This document shows, piece by piece, positions 10,901 through 21,899 of a stretch of DNA of 64,000 nucleotides. How positions within the stretch are numbered: the stretch's first letter is position 1; each line of letters begins with the position of its first letter. The position numbers and the translations under genes were made by a program. Source of the DNA: Maratus speciosus. Its lineage: Eukaryota > Arthropoda > Arachnida > Araneae > Salticidae. The notes under the pieces are model-generated. The model searched no databases. It saw only the letters and a program-made list of their open reading frames with translations, and had not been told where the DNA came from. The stretch spans positions 284,625,836 to 284,689,835 of the forward strand of contig OZ010792.1 of NCBI GenBank assembly GCA_963932465.1. The letters are read 5' to 3'.

Positions 10901-12367
10901 GTCCAGGCAATAGAGACCGTATAGGGACTTACCTGGCAAAATTAATGGTAGTACTGGAAATCGGCTTTCTAGATGTTTTTTGGGTCGCTGAATCCGAATT
11001 TGTAACTTCCCACCAAAATTTCCCCCGGCAACACCCCCAAATTTTGGTAAAAAGTCCCCCCAAAAAAGGTTTTTATTTAAAAAATCGATTTTTTTTTATT
11101 ATTTTAGAGAAAAAGTATCTAGAAATTCAGAAAGTAGACAAAATTTCCAACAAATTAGATATATGACATTATGACTTAGGATGGAGGGGAAGGGGGGATC
11201 TGCCTCGGAATATGCGCCGCAGTGCTGCGTGGACTAAGTTGCGCAATTCCACTTAAACACTCACACGTTTACATTAGCCCTCCCGTCTTCCCTCCGAACT
11301 TTCTCTATAAAGTTTACTTTAAGTTTTTTGGGTCGCTGAATCCGAATATATAACTTATCCCCAAAATCCCCCCCCCCCCAAATAGTTGTTTTTAACTTAA
11401 ATTTCTTATTGTTTTAGGGGAAAAGCATTACGAAATTCAGAAACTAGACAAAATTTGCAACAAATAGGATACATGACATTATGACGTAGGATAAACGGGG
11501 AGAGAGGGGGCTGCCTCGGAACATTCCCCGCTCGCTTTTCTCAAAAACTAAATTTTTCAAAAAATCAATTTTTTGGGGGGTTGCCGGATGAAATTTTGGT
11601 GGGAAGTTACAAATTCGGATTCAGCGACCCAAAAACATAAAGTGAGTCGAAACCCAGAGCTAGTATTAATTTTAGCCAGATAAAATCCCCTATTGCCTGG
11701 ACTTCATAATTTAGTGCACGTAGCGCCGCAGTGCATGTTCAGAGGCAGCCCTCACCCTCCCCGTTCATCCTAATTCCTAATGTCATATATATTATTTGTT
11801 GCAAATTTTGTCTAGTTTCTTAATTTCGTAATGCTTTTCCCCTAAAACAATAAGAAATTTAGGTTAAAAACAACTATTTGGGTGGGGGGGTTCTGGGGGG
11901 GGGGGACATTTTTTGGGGAAAGTTAAAAATTCGGATTCAGCGACCCAAAAATCTTAAAGTAAACGTTATAGAGAAAGTTCGGAGGGGAGATGGGAGGGCG
12001 AATGTAAATGTGTGAGTGGTTAAGTGGAATTATAGTGGATAAGGTTAGTTTACGGAGCACCGCGCGCATGTTCCGAGGCAGGTTCCCCCTTCCCCTTCAT
12101 CGTAAGTCATAATGTCATATATCTAATTTGTTGGAAATTTTGTCTACTTTCTGAATTTCTAGATACTTTTTCTCTAAAATAATAAAAAAATCGATTTTTT
12201 AAATAAAAACCTTTTTTGGGGGGCTTTTTACCAAAATTTGGGGGGGTTGCCGGGGGAAATTTTGGTAGGAAGTTACAAATTCGGATTCAGCGACCCAAAA
12301 ACATCTAGAAAGCCGATTTCCAGTACTACCATTGATTTTGCTAGGTAAAATTCCCTATTGCCTGGAC
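10901..12367. mobile_element. 1.47-kb palindromic (foldback) element with TA target duplication
   Basis: The ends GTCCAGGCAATAG and CTATTGCCTGGAC are flanked by TA (10899-10900, 12368-12369). The two halves are inverted copies of each other over roughly 10901-11510 and 11704-12367. Within each half the landmark GGGTCGCTGAATCCGAATTT occurs more than once. Near the centre (about 11567-11703) is another terminus-like piece (CCCCTATTGCCTGGAC), so the element is a compound of nested ends. Poly-C/poly-G runs lie beside each landmark. No transposase is encoded. A single-arm copy lies at 52087-52878 and matches this element read from its right end. Confidence 0.88.
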
Positions 12368-12431
12368 TAAGTGACCATACATTTTAAAAAATTACATTTC
12401 AGAGGATTTTGAATAAAGGATAGGAGCCGTA

Positions 12432-12995
12432 AACTTACGACTCGTTACAGGTAGAATTTTTACTGGAATCTGCCAACATTTGAGAGAAGGCTAGAAGTTT
12501 AGAGGTAGGATCTCTTTTACTTTTAATAGTTTTGAGGAAATTTTTGAGTTCGAGGGGAATTTCCGAAAAAGAACTAACATTCAGTTCTTCTTTGATTTTA
12601 AGTACGATCTCTATATCCCAGGGATAGAACCAGAGAATTCGTGTAACTCGCAGAGTTGCTGAGTTGGTTGTGACATAGTATTGCAAGTCGAATTTGATTG
12701 GACGATGGGTGGGTTTGTCTTAGGGACTTTAGAATCGCTTTTTTTTCATTTCTTTTGCAGAATTTTGAAGTTTTGAGCTAGCAGTTACATTAGCGTGTGA
12801 TTTACGAAATTGGGGTTTGTTTGGAAATAACGAGCAACCCTTGTATGTGGAAGGGTGTTCTAGGGAGCAGTTAACACATTTCGGTGGTGGTTTAGGTTCT
12901 CCAGACTCTTCTTTTTTGACAATTTGTAGATAGGTGCAGTCCTCCGCAACCTACACATTTCGGATTGATATGGCAATTGGCGCTGTAAAATGTTG
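12432..12995 (-). pseudogene. Jockey-type LINE ORF1 (gag-like zinc-knuckle protein) fragment
   Basis: On the minus strand the sequence begins near 12995 with FYSANCHINPKCVGCGG, one zinc knuckle. After a frameshift comes PPPKCVNCSLEHPSTYKGC, a second knuckle of the form C-x2-C-x3-H-x6-C, as in the nucleic-acid-binding ORF1 protein of Jockey-clade LINEs. An in-frame stop near 12735 and another frameshift separate this from the downstream 83-codon frame (12686 to 12435), which fits the variable C-terminal part and ends in TAA. The N-terminal domain is missing and no ORF2 follows, because the foldback element begins 60 bases downstream. The LINE family is firm; the exact limits are not. Confidence 0.75.
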
Positions 12996-13615
12996 AAAAA
13001 TTGCTTTTCTTTATTTAAAAATAAAATTTTTCAATTAGTTCGGTGAGAATTCAATGTTACAGTGCCATTATTGCTTGCCTCTTAAAGAGTTAAAACAAGT
13101 CGACTAAAATGACGATATTCTGAAAGTATGGTTTACACTTCTACAAGTATCTCTATTTGAAAATTTTGTAGCAGAATAGAATTAGTGTTGACACCCATCT
13201 TCTCATAATCAAATTATTCATAAACCTCCCATGATGTCTTGTCATTTCATAATAGAGCAAATTTTATGCGAAACATTTCAAATGTAAAGTTTATGTACTT
13301 ACTGGTAGCGTTTCAGTTGGGCGCAGTTGCGAGAGCATCATAAATCAGTTATAATGCATTCAAGATGCGCAGTCATCTACAAATTCTCAAAAGGGATATT
13401 TTAACCTATATTTAGATATATTTTGGAAGTTGCTTTAAACGACATCGATAAATTTGCGTAATTCATTCTATCGTAATTACTTATATGCAAACTTTAATAA
13501 ACCATTAAAATGAATAAAATACACTGTATAAACTTATGTAGCACTGTAAAAAGCTCACTGTTTTACTTAAAAGGCGGCTAAAATAATAAAATAACTGTTA
13601 CAAGTTTAAAAATAT
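12996..13615. other. AT-rich sequence with no recognised feature
   Basis: No coding frame, inverted repeat or tandem repeat was recognised here. Confidence 0.6.
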
Positions 13616-13617
13616 AC

Positions 13618-13970
13618 GTTTTATTTAAAACTTCTTAGAACTTTCGGCCTGCATTTATCGAGGCCACCATCAGAGAATCTTTTAAGAACTAATTTCTGTT
13701 CATTTATGTACGTCACTTCGTTTTGAAATATGAGAGCCAATAAACATTAGATTCGAAAGTAGAAATAGGCAGTCCCTTGGATTGAACTTAAGTAGAGAAA
13801 AATATATTTTCTTTATAAATTCTACTTTCAATTCTAATAATTATTGGCTCCGCCATTTCAAAACAAAATGACGTATTTGTATAGATGAACAGCAATTAGT
13901 TATTAAAATAAACTCTGAGGATGGCCTCAGTAAACGCAGACCGAAAGTACTAAGAAGTTTTAAATGAAAC
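13618..13970. mobile_element. Palindromic MITE, ~353 bp
   Basis: The outer arm TTTAAAACTTCTTAGAACTT (13625) pairs with the right end AAGTACTAAGAAGTTTTAAA. The CGAGGCCACCATCAGAG region pairs with CTCTGAGGATGGCCTC. Inner parts such as TACGTCACTTCGTTTTGAAA pair with TTTCAAAACAAAATGACGTA, and CCAATAAACATTAGA pairs with an inner TCTAATAATTATTGG. It is non-coding. Confidence 0.85.
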
Positions 13971-14308
13971 CCGCAGGGCTAATTTGAGCCGGAGCCCAGA
14001 TCCCATACTGCTCTGTTTTCAGTAAATATTTAAATATTGATCGGAATTCACCGGAACTCATAAATACAGGGCTCCGCAGTCCAGTGCAATAGCGCTTCCA
14101 AAAAAAAAACCGAAAACTAAATTATCCTTTTCTTTCCTATCTCCAAGCTTTTGCATTCTTTCTTTATCGAAACACTTGTATGTTATGTAATGCGTCGCAC
14201 ACATAGGAGATGGAGATAAAACGGACTCAATTTTTATATCAGTTTTTGAGCTTGGTCTGACTCAAGCTCAATCTGTCTTACATTCAAAATTTTATTAGTT
14301 CACGTAAA

Positions 14309-14550
14309 TAAACGGACTAAAAAACGGAAATACTACTGGCAATCTAGACGCCAGTACTATTTCCGTTTTTTACGGGAATTTTTACCCATAAATTACAGAA
14401 AATTTTCCGTTTTTCTGGAAAATTACAAAAAATTTTCCGTTTTTCCGGAAAAACGGAAAAATTTCTGTAATTTATGGGTAAAAATTCCCGTAAAAAAACG
14501 GAAATAGTACTGGCGTCTAGATTGCCAGTAGTATTTCCGTGTTTTAGTCC

Positions 14551-14554
<4 letters not shown>
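14309..14554. mobile_element. Hairpin MITE of the ACGGAAAT...CTGGCAATC family
   Basis: An almost perfect inverted repeat of about 120 bases per arm: ACGGAAATACTACTGGCAAT and GACGCCAGTACTATTTCCG pair with the right arm, and AACGGAAAATT near the centre is also self-complementary. The element at 28061-28322 carries the same landmarks (ACTGGCAATC, GACGCCAGTACTATT), so this is a dispersed family. The extracted RNA or single strand would form one long hairpin. Confidence 0.88.

Positions 14555-14589
<35 letters not shown>
14552..14589. repeat. (TA)n microsatellite
   Basis: A run of about 18 TA repeats lies directly at the right end of the hairpin MITE, consistent with insertion into, or expansion next to, a TA-rich target. 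Confidence 0.95.
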
Positions 14590-14592
<3 letters not shown>

Positions 14593-15584
14593 CCTCCTTC
14601 AAAATTACGTATCATACTCTATTTCAAATCATTTTAATGCTATTTTGATCAGAATGAAGGGAAAACAGGAAATCGTGTTTTTCTACTCTAGTGATATTTG
14701 CAAATTTAAGTCGGCAACGTGTTGCTACGGCGTCCCTCAAGAGATTGAACAATGAATTTGCTTTCAATTAAAGTTTTACTTTTCTGACAGTAGGATAATT
14801 TTTAATTGGTTGTTGTTCTTTTATTTTTTTAAAATTTAGATTCGTATCCTGAAAAGAATGTTTTCTGGTTTTAGCCAACGAGCATCAGCTTGAGGTTTTT
14901 TGTTTTCTATTGCGTACGAGTACAGGTTAGTATTTTTTCTATTTATTTTGTATCATCGACGCTGCCTATTCTAAAGTTCTGCTCTGCACATTTACAAAGT
15001 TACTTTCATTTGTAAGTAGATATAATTGGGATGTACTGTTATTGTGATAGAAAGTCATCGAGCAGTATTTTCCTTTTTTTTTTTTTTAATAAAAGCATAG
15101 AATCTTTCCGATAATGGTATCAAATTTTTAATTTAATCTGATTTTCAGGGACACGCCACAAAAGATTGTTATGCGGAAGGAATCGATTTTAGTTTAATAT
15201 ATGCACCTTTTATAGGAAATTGAAAAACATTGTTCCATTCTTCAGCATATAAATATTAATCTCTGTAAATTTCATTAATTTTTTCATAAAAATGCATACC
15301 TGTGAACTGTTCCTTTTTTGCGTTAACACGATTTACGAATCATGATCCATATTTATTCATAGAATTAACAAAAAATCGCAATTAATATTAAAATTAAGCA
15401 AAGATTACTATTCGGACGGAGTGATAAATAAAAAGTGGAGTAGTTGACAGCTAAGTATATGCTGATAGATACATTTAAAATTTTTATTTTGCTAAGGAAA
15501 GAAAAAATGCTTTAAATTTTGCAAATAATGTACAAAATATAAATATGTAGATTGTTAGTACCGGCACCGCAGAATATTAGGGCT
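14590..15584. other. AT-rich sequence with no recognised feature
   Basis: Nothing coding was seen. A short inverted pair ACCGGCACCG/CGGTGCT at 15561-15594 lies just before the array-bearing element. Confidence 0.55.
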
Positions 15585-17165
15585 CCGGTGCTTTTTACTT
15601 TTTTCTGTCTTTACAAGAAGAAACTATTGGATTCATGAAAATTTTCGAATTCCGGTTTTCGATGGATTTACACGTTTTAGGGGTCAGAGAACCCGAAAAA
15701 TATGTTTTTACAAAATGTCTGTCTGTGAGTCTGTCTGTGTGTAACACAAATTTTGTGGGCACTCTAGCTCAAGAACTAATGCACGGAATTCAATAAAAAT
15801 TTATATTCAGGTAGTCCCTGATATATATTCGTGCTGATTAGTTTTTGGTGTAAATCGCTGAACAGGTGGCGCTGCTATGCTGCATTTTTCCCGATTTCCG
15901 CAACAGCTGTATCTCAAGAATTTTCATAAACTTCAGGTTCCGTTAGTCCTTGACATGAATGGATGTTGTTTACGTTTTGGTGTAAATCTACCGACAGGTT
16001 GCGCTGCTATGCTACATTTTGCAGGATTTACACGATTTCTGCAATAACTCTATCTCAAAAACTAATGGACACATTTTGATCAAACATCAGATTCAGTTAC
16101 TCTTTGATATGAAATGATGCTGACTACGTGTTGATGTAAATCGTCCAATAGGTGGCACTGCTGTGCTGCGTTTTGAACGATTTCCTCAATAGTTCTATCT
16201 CAAAAGCTAATGAACGAATTTTCATCAAACTTCAGATTTAAGTATAACTTGATTAATATTGCTGCTGATTATGTGTTGGTGTAAATCGCTCAATAGGTGG
16301 CGCTGCTGTGCTGCATTTTGCACAATTTTCTCAATAGCTCTATCTCAAGAACTAAATGCACGAATTTTCATCAAACTTCAGATTCAACTATACCTTTATT
16401 AATATTGCTGCTAATTATGTGTTGGTGTAAACGCTCAACAGGTGACGCTGCTATGCTGCATTTGTCATGATTTGCGCAACAGCTCTATCTCAAGAACTAA
16501 TGCACGAATTTTCTTCAAACTTCATATTCAGTTAGACGTTGACATAAATTGATGATAATTAGGTTTAGGTGTAAATAACCCAATAGGTGGCGCTGCAATG
16601 CTGCATTTTACTGGATTTGCACGATTTTCGCAATAGCTCTATCTCAAGAACTAATGCACACATTTTCATCAAACTTCAGATTCAGTTAGTCCTTGATATG
16701 AAATGATAGACTACGTATTGGTGTAAATCGCCCAATAGTTGGCACTACTGTGCTGCATTTTGCACGATTTCCTCAATAGCTCTATCTTAAGAACTAAATG
16801 CACGAATTTTCATCAAACTTCAGATTCAACTATACCTTGATTAATATTGCTGCTGATTATGTGTTGGTGTAAATCGCTCAACAGGTGACGCTGCTATGCT
16901 ACATTTGTCATGATTTGCGCAATAGCTCTATCTCAAGAACTAATGCACGAGTTTTCCTGAAACTTCATATTCAGTTAGACCTTGATATAAGTTGATGATG
17001 ATTAGGTTCTGGTGTAAAGCACTTTATAGGTGACGCGGCTATGCTGCATTTTGCTGGATTTATACGATTTCAGTTCCATTCCATTTAATTTTGGCACTGT
17101 GATAACGAATTTTGAAGTATTGACATGTATGAGATAGAAGAAAGTTTTATGATTGGTACATCTGA
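15585..17165 (+). mobile_element. Array-bearing non-coding element, copy 1
   Basis: The order of parts is the same as at 55175-56385. A left end contains CTTTACAAGAAGAAA and ATTTTCGAATTCCGGTTTTC, followed by TTTTAGGGGTCAGAG. Next comes a simple leader GTCTGTCTGTGAGTCTGTCT, then tandem ~145-bp units, then a tail with GATAACGAATTTTGAAGTAT and GAGATAGAAGAAAGTTTT. ACTTTCTTCTATCT-type sequence appears at both ends in inverted orientation, so short terminal inverted repeats are plausible. No transposase or reverse transcriptase is present, so the family cannot be assigned. Confidence 0.75.
15755..17060 (+). repeat. Nine ~145-bp tandem units
   Basis: Units start near 15763, 15907, 16046, 16192, 16339, 16483, 16637, 16781 and 16926. 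Each has CTCTATCTCAAGAACTAATG, TTTTCATCAAACTTCAGATT, a GTTGGTGTAAATCGC box, CAATAGGTGGCGCTGCT and GTGCTGCATTTTGCACGATT. Units differ by many substitutions, so the array is old or was built from diverged units. Confidence 0.9.
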
Positions 17166-17926
17166 CTAGTTTTAACTTGTAATTGTAACATCTATTTTAT
17201 TCTTTTAGTCGCCTTTTACGTAAAACAGTTAGCTTTTTAAAGTTCATATTGTGTATTTTATGATTGGATCAAGATGGAATATTGCATGTCGTTTATGATT
17301 TTATTTATTCATTAGAATGAATTTTGAATTAAAATTTCAAAATATGTTTTAAAGTAAATGCATTAATTATAGGCATTATAGCTCATTTTAAAGTATAGTC
17401 ATTTAATTTTATTATCAACTTAAAAAAATATTTTGTGTTTATTGATAAATGAATTTTAAAAACAATAATTCTGAGGTAATAAAATTTTAAATCACTTTTT
17501 TAAAGAATTTTGCTTGCTTTAACTTTTTAAATAAAGTTAACAGTAACATATTGAACGGCTGACGTTTTGAAAACCAATTAAAATTGCGAAAAATAAGAAA
17601 AAAATCATAACTAATCCCTTGTTTGTGTATTAAGAAAATCTCAAAACAATTCTTAAAACGCTTTATGTGTCTCTTAATTTTAAGAAAGAATTTTATTTTT
17701 AATTTCAGGAACGTTTGAAAAGTCTTAGTATATTCAAAGTAACAAAAAAAAGTGTTTAAACTTTTCAATATCGTAAATAATTGTTTATGTGAGTGTACCT
17801 GTAGCTTTCAGTCTAATAAAAGTATGATAAAAATATATTGCTGTGATGTAATTTAGGTGCATGAGCTGGTTTAACAAAAATAAATAAAAATAGATTTTGT
17901 TTCGTCAAAATTTTTAATTTTTAGAG
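17166..17926. other. AT-rich sequence with no recognised feature
   Basis: The 93-codon minus-strand frame at 17487-17768 consists mainly of F, K, L and I and shows no motif; it is expected by chance in such DNA. Confidence 0.6.
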
Positions 17927-18303
17927 TAGGGTAACTCCGGGATAGTCGCCGCATACGGGATAGACGCCGCACCCCTTGTATTTCTTGAAATTAGCGATAG
18001 ATGGTCGTCAAACGCACAGTATAGGTGCGCAATGAGATTATTTTAAAAAGTATATAGCGTGAATCCCATTTCGATGTTTACTTCTAGAAGTACAATCCTT
18101 AATTTGACGTAAGTGCAATTTCACTGTCCAAACTTTTAAACACGTTATGTTTAAATACTTTTCATACACTAATTACTAAATGCGTGCATGATTTCGAAGT
18201 CAAAACTAAGTGTAGCGTCTGTATAGAGTACTGTGAGTATGGTTACCCCATTCCCTATAGCGATGGCAGGTAACTGTGATGGCCGACGTCTGCACCATGC
18301 AAA

Positions 18304-18528
18304 ATGGGATACATGCCGCACTGCTATTCCGGTATACATGCCGCAGTTTCTTTTGTACCGGATGATTACGTGTTATTAACTTTCCTTTTCTTTTTGCACA
18401 GACAAACCATGTTAGGCATGTTATCAAGTTTACTAAAACCAAAGGAGAAAAAGGGGAAAATAAAAAGTAAGAAGGGCAAGAAAGATGCAAGTCAAGATGA
18501 TAATAATGAAAAATTGGACTACGCGTAA
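18304..18528 (+). pseudogene. Possible C-terminal relic of the host element's transposase
   Basis: The frame ends with a lysine-rich tail (KPKEKKGKIKSKKGKKD) followed by SQDDNNEKLDYA and a stop. Basic tails of this kind are seen near the C-terminus of pogo/Tigger-type transposases, but no catalytic or zinc-binding motif is present here. The first part is translated GCCGCA repeat. I cannot exclude a chance frame. Confidence 0.3.
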
Positions 18529-18671
18529 CGCAGACGTTCTTTGCAAAATTCTCCAAAAAAGAGGAAGTGTAATTGGCTTCGTTACATCATGTGTTTAAAT
18601 GTAGTTACACAAAGAATGTACTTTTTCGACACTTTTTCTGTAGATTGTAGTCGCAAAAACAGGTCTCTTAA

Positions 18672-20562
18672 CCCATTCGGGACCATAGGTGCATATAAGC
18701 ACGTCCGCAAGGACCCAATCCATGAGCTCGGATCCCGTGGCGAATCAAAGCTGAAAACATAGAAAGTCAAGAAATCTAATTAAATCACAAGGACAAAGTT
18801 CTTTACGCACAACTGGATGTTTGATTTATTGATGTTGCTTACATGTTACCAACCAGCCGTAAAGCTGGTTAGAAATTTTAAAAGCAGGGAGGTGTCACTG
18901 TTACATTATAACATTTTTGTAGTAATCTTCTGCCTCGAAACAGCAGTCTATCACAGTTTTCTTCATTTGGCATAACATCAGATAAAACACGCCAAACTTT
19001 CACTAAAACATAAAAACAAGACACAATTTGGCGAAAATGAAAAATCCCAGTGAAATAAATCTGATGACATATAATTTATTACCTCATCAAATAATCGAAC
19101 AACACTTTCAATAAATCATTAAATGATTTAGATTAAGAGTAATAAAAACAGATTCTATAACCGACACCTTAAATTATTCTTTTTGATTTATGAATTGTTT
19201 TTCATAAAAGGAAATTACAAGTTATCCTATGATTAATGCATAACGTAATTTTGAATTGCACAAAGAAATGTTACCAGTTGATTTATCCGGCGTGAGATTA
19301 ATATAAACAGATTACGTCAACTGCGTTACATCTGGAGCTACTAAATTAATATTATAGCATAAAGTAAATAAAAGCATAATATCTCACCGGGAAATCAAAT
19401 GCATTATTTTTTACCAACCCAGTACGGTTTGCTAAATAATTTACAATCATTTCTCTGCATTCACCAAAGAATTAAAAAATAAAATACAAAAAGAAAGAAT
19501 GTTTAATGTTAGAAAATGGATTCATTTTCAGAAGAAAATGAGTCACTGATAAAAAGTTATTAAGATTAATAATTAATGTTTCGTACGGAATTTAAGACAA
19601 AAATATGTGATCGACATCACAAAGCACCTTCATAAAGAGCTTACAAAATTTGTTTCTGGCACCTGTAAAAAAGAAAAGTAATATTTGCTTTGTTTAATTA
19701 GAACAGGTACTGAACAGGTACTGAACAGGTAATCAGCATTGAGGTGTTTCCTAGCTGTTATCAGCTTAACACCCAGACTAGGAAATTAGAATGTCTTATG
19801 TTTTAATGAGCCATTGGGATAAAGTTAAACTGTAGCAATGCTACTATAAGAATATGAGAAGTTAACAAGAGAAAAATAAGAAATTTAAGGAAAATAGGAA
19901 TAAAAATAAATTTAAGTAAAAACTTAAGAAGAAAGAACGTTAACAATAAATCTTAAAAAATTTACATGAGTCTTAAAGTAAATAAAGTCTAACTGTAGTT
20001 GTAAAACTACTATAAGGAATTTTGAAAGTTAAAGTTTGTACTGTTCAGTGAAACACTCACCAAGCAAGGGCAAGAAAAGCTAGGGTGGCAAGACCACAAC
20101 ATCCAACCAAAAAAGGGACAATTCAGGGCCATACATTTTATTTTTTTTAAGTTTTTCTGATTTTATGGTCTCTATGTATATAGAGAAATTTATTTTTTTT
20201 TATTTTTTTATTTTATTTTATTTTTTTTTAAGAAAAGTATATAAAAAGAAAAATAAGAGAAGGCAAAAATAGCGTGGAGAACTCAGATGTTACTGAGTGT
20301 CCATAATTATGGAAAACCTGGGCCGTTTCCGATGGTGGGGTTCAAAAGCGTCATAATCCGGTAGCTCCGCTACAATTTCATTAGGGAGGTCAAAAATTTT
20401 ATCATAAAATTTTTTGGCTAAGTCGTTTATGCGTTTACGTAATGTAGTAGTTTTAAGGTCTCTTCGGAGCATTTTCATGATTATTTAAGTAAAGGTAACT
20501 TCTTGTAAAAAAGTGGTACCAACTGAATAAAATTTGTGTAAAAGCCACCGGTCCCGAAAGGG
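18672..20562. mobile_element. piggyBac-like element (TTAA duplication) inserted in the 17.9-21.1 kb element
   Basis: CCCATTCGGGACC at the left and GGTCCCGAAAGGG at the right are inverted repeats beginning with CCC and ending with GGG. Each is flanked by TTAA (18668-18671 and 20563-20566). TTAA target duplication with CCC-starting termini is the piggyBac pattern. No transposase was recognised inside. It contains a LINE fragment at 20290-20478 and three small tandem TACTGAACAGG units near 19709-19735. Confidence 0.82.
20290..20478 (-). pseudogene. Jockey-type LINE reverse transcriptase, extreme C-terminus
   Basis: The 62-codon minus-strand frame (MLRRDLKTTTLRKRIND, KFYDKIFDLPNEIVAELPDY, HHRKRPR) matches the terminal part of Jockey ORF2 proteins, where a thumb-like tail ends in a HHRKRP-type motif shortly before the stop. 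An A-rich stretch follows downstream (minus strand, about 20235 to 20185), as in a LINE 3' end. Upstream there is an immediate stop and no RT catalytic motifs, so this is a 5'-truncated insertion inside the piggyBac-like element. Confidence 0.72.
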
Positions 20563-21089
20563 TTAACAAATAAATTATGCAAACACAATTTTACTTTTTT
20601 TCTTTTCCCTTTCTAATATATTGATGTTACGTTGTTGCTAAAATAACAATTAAAATTTAATGTAAAAAAAAAAGTCGATAATTTTAATAGTAAAAGTAGA
20701 AAACAATTATTAATCTGAATCTACTAATACGTTTCATTGTACTCATTTAGTTTCATTTTGTTATTACATCGTTAATTATTGTCCAGATATGAATATTTTT
20801 TTATAATATTTTTATTTATAGTTTCATTCTGTTCTTATTACAAGCGCGGCATAACTACCGCACAAGTGCGGCGTCTGAGTCTGAATGTACGGGTGGCGCG
20901 CCGCAGTGTAGTGTTTTAGAAAAATATTGTTAAAAAATATTAATAATTTGTTTTGAATTTTTTTTTGTCGCAGTACATGCATTGTATATTTAACATCAAA
21001 TAGCACAACATGATTTTTTTTTATGTCCACCATGGGACTTTACATACAAATTCAAAAAAATGTGCGGCATAAATCCCGGAATTACCCTA

Positions 21090-21895
21090 CTGAGTCACAT
21101 TAAAACTTTTATTTTATATTTTTACCGCAGGTACATCTTGTTTCACAGATTAGAAAAAGGAAAGCTAAAGGAGTTTCAAAATATACAGAACACACAAGGG
21201 GAGATAACGGCACATCTGCTCGTTTCTTTGTTTTTGTTATAAACTAGCAGACTCGCCCGGTGTTGAACGGACCCACAATGAATGACCATTAACTGAACCT
21301 CAAATTTATATTATTTTATATCTTTAATTCCATTTTGTCTGAAATTATATTTTTAAATGAAGGAAAATCGCGAAAAAATATTGAATTGAAAGTATATGCT
21401 ATTTGGTATTTTATTTTCTGCGTAATTTGATTTTTGGAGTCTATGCGTACCGAAAGCAAGCGAGACCGCGACGAAACACTCAGGTTTTAACTGATTTCGT
21501 CGACATTTTCACATATTTTATTTTGTAAAAAATATTTCTACCCGTCCGAACGTTTCAAAAATTTTATAGGTATTGTAAATCTGGTCTATGAAGATGTTTT
21601 AAAAAGATGGTTTTGAAATAGATTAGCTACGTTCAGTGTAGAAAAGATATCGTTTCCGTGAGGCGCGAAGTAACCTGCGTTCGCCGGTGTATTTGAACGG
21701 GTTAAGATTCATATTTTTTAAAACCGATTACACCACCAATGAGTAGAAGAGGTCAGCTTTAATAACATATTTTGGTTTGGCGATATCTCTAAAATTGCGC
21801 CCTGGAGGGACGTTGCAATAATAGGGAAAACGTTTTTCGAAAAAATGATCCTTTTTTTAATTTTTTTGTTCAAAGGGTTAACTGCGACATTTTTT
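21090..21895. other. Unassigned region with two related GC-richer patches
   Basis: GACTCGCCCGGTGTTGAACGG at 21250 and CGTTCGCCGGTGTATTTGAA at 21678 resemble each other, suggesting ends or sub-repeats of an unidentified non-coding element. No coding motif is seen. Confidence 0.4.
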
Positions 21896-21899
21896 CGAA

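Larger units (their letters stand above)
17929..21087. mobile_element. TA-flanked element with repeated CGGGATA-GCCGCA motif; hosts a piggyBac-like insertion
   Basis: The left end GGGTAACTCCGGGAT and the right end ATCCCGGAATTACCC are inverted repeats flanked by TA on each side (17927-17928, 21088-21089). Just inside the left end the motif CGGGATAGNCGCCGCA occurs twice in tandem (17938-17971). Related GCCGCA or TGCGGC copies recur at about 18316, 18339, 20845, 20868, 20905 and 21062. Without the 1.9-kb insertion at 18672-20562 the element would be about 1.26 kb. Size, TA flanks and motif pattern match the elements at 32835, 35784 and 57690, two of which carry pogo-type relics. pogo/Tigger-type ancestry is therefore an inference. 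Confidence 0.78.

Noticed and set aside
15755..17060. Regular array considered as CRISPR-like
   Set aside because: Units are diverged along their whole length with no constant repeat and variable spacer, and the DNA is eukaryotic; it is an ordinary tandem repeat within an element.
16300..17165. Helitron with a CTAG end for the array-bearing element
   Set aside because: Both copies have GACTAGTTTTAA near the right end, but shared sequence continues past CTAG and no 5' TC end or 3' hairpin was found; the ends look more like short inverted repeats.
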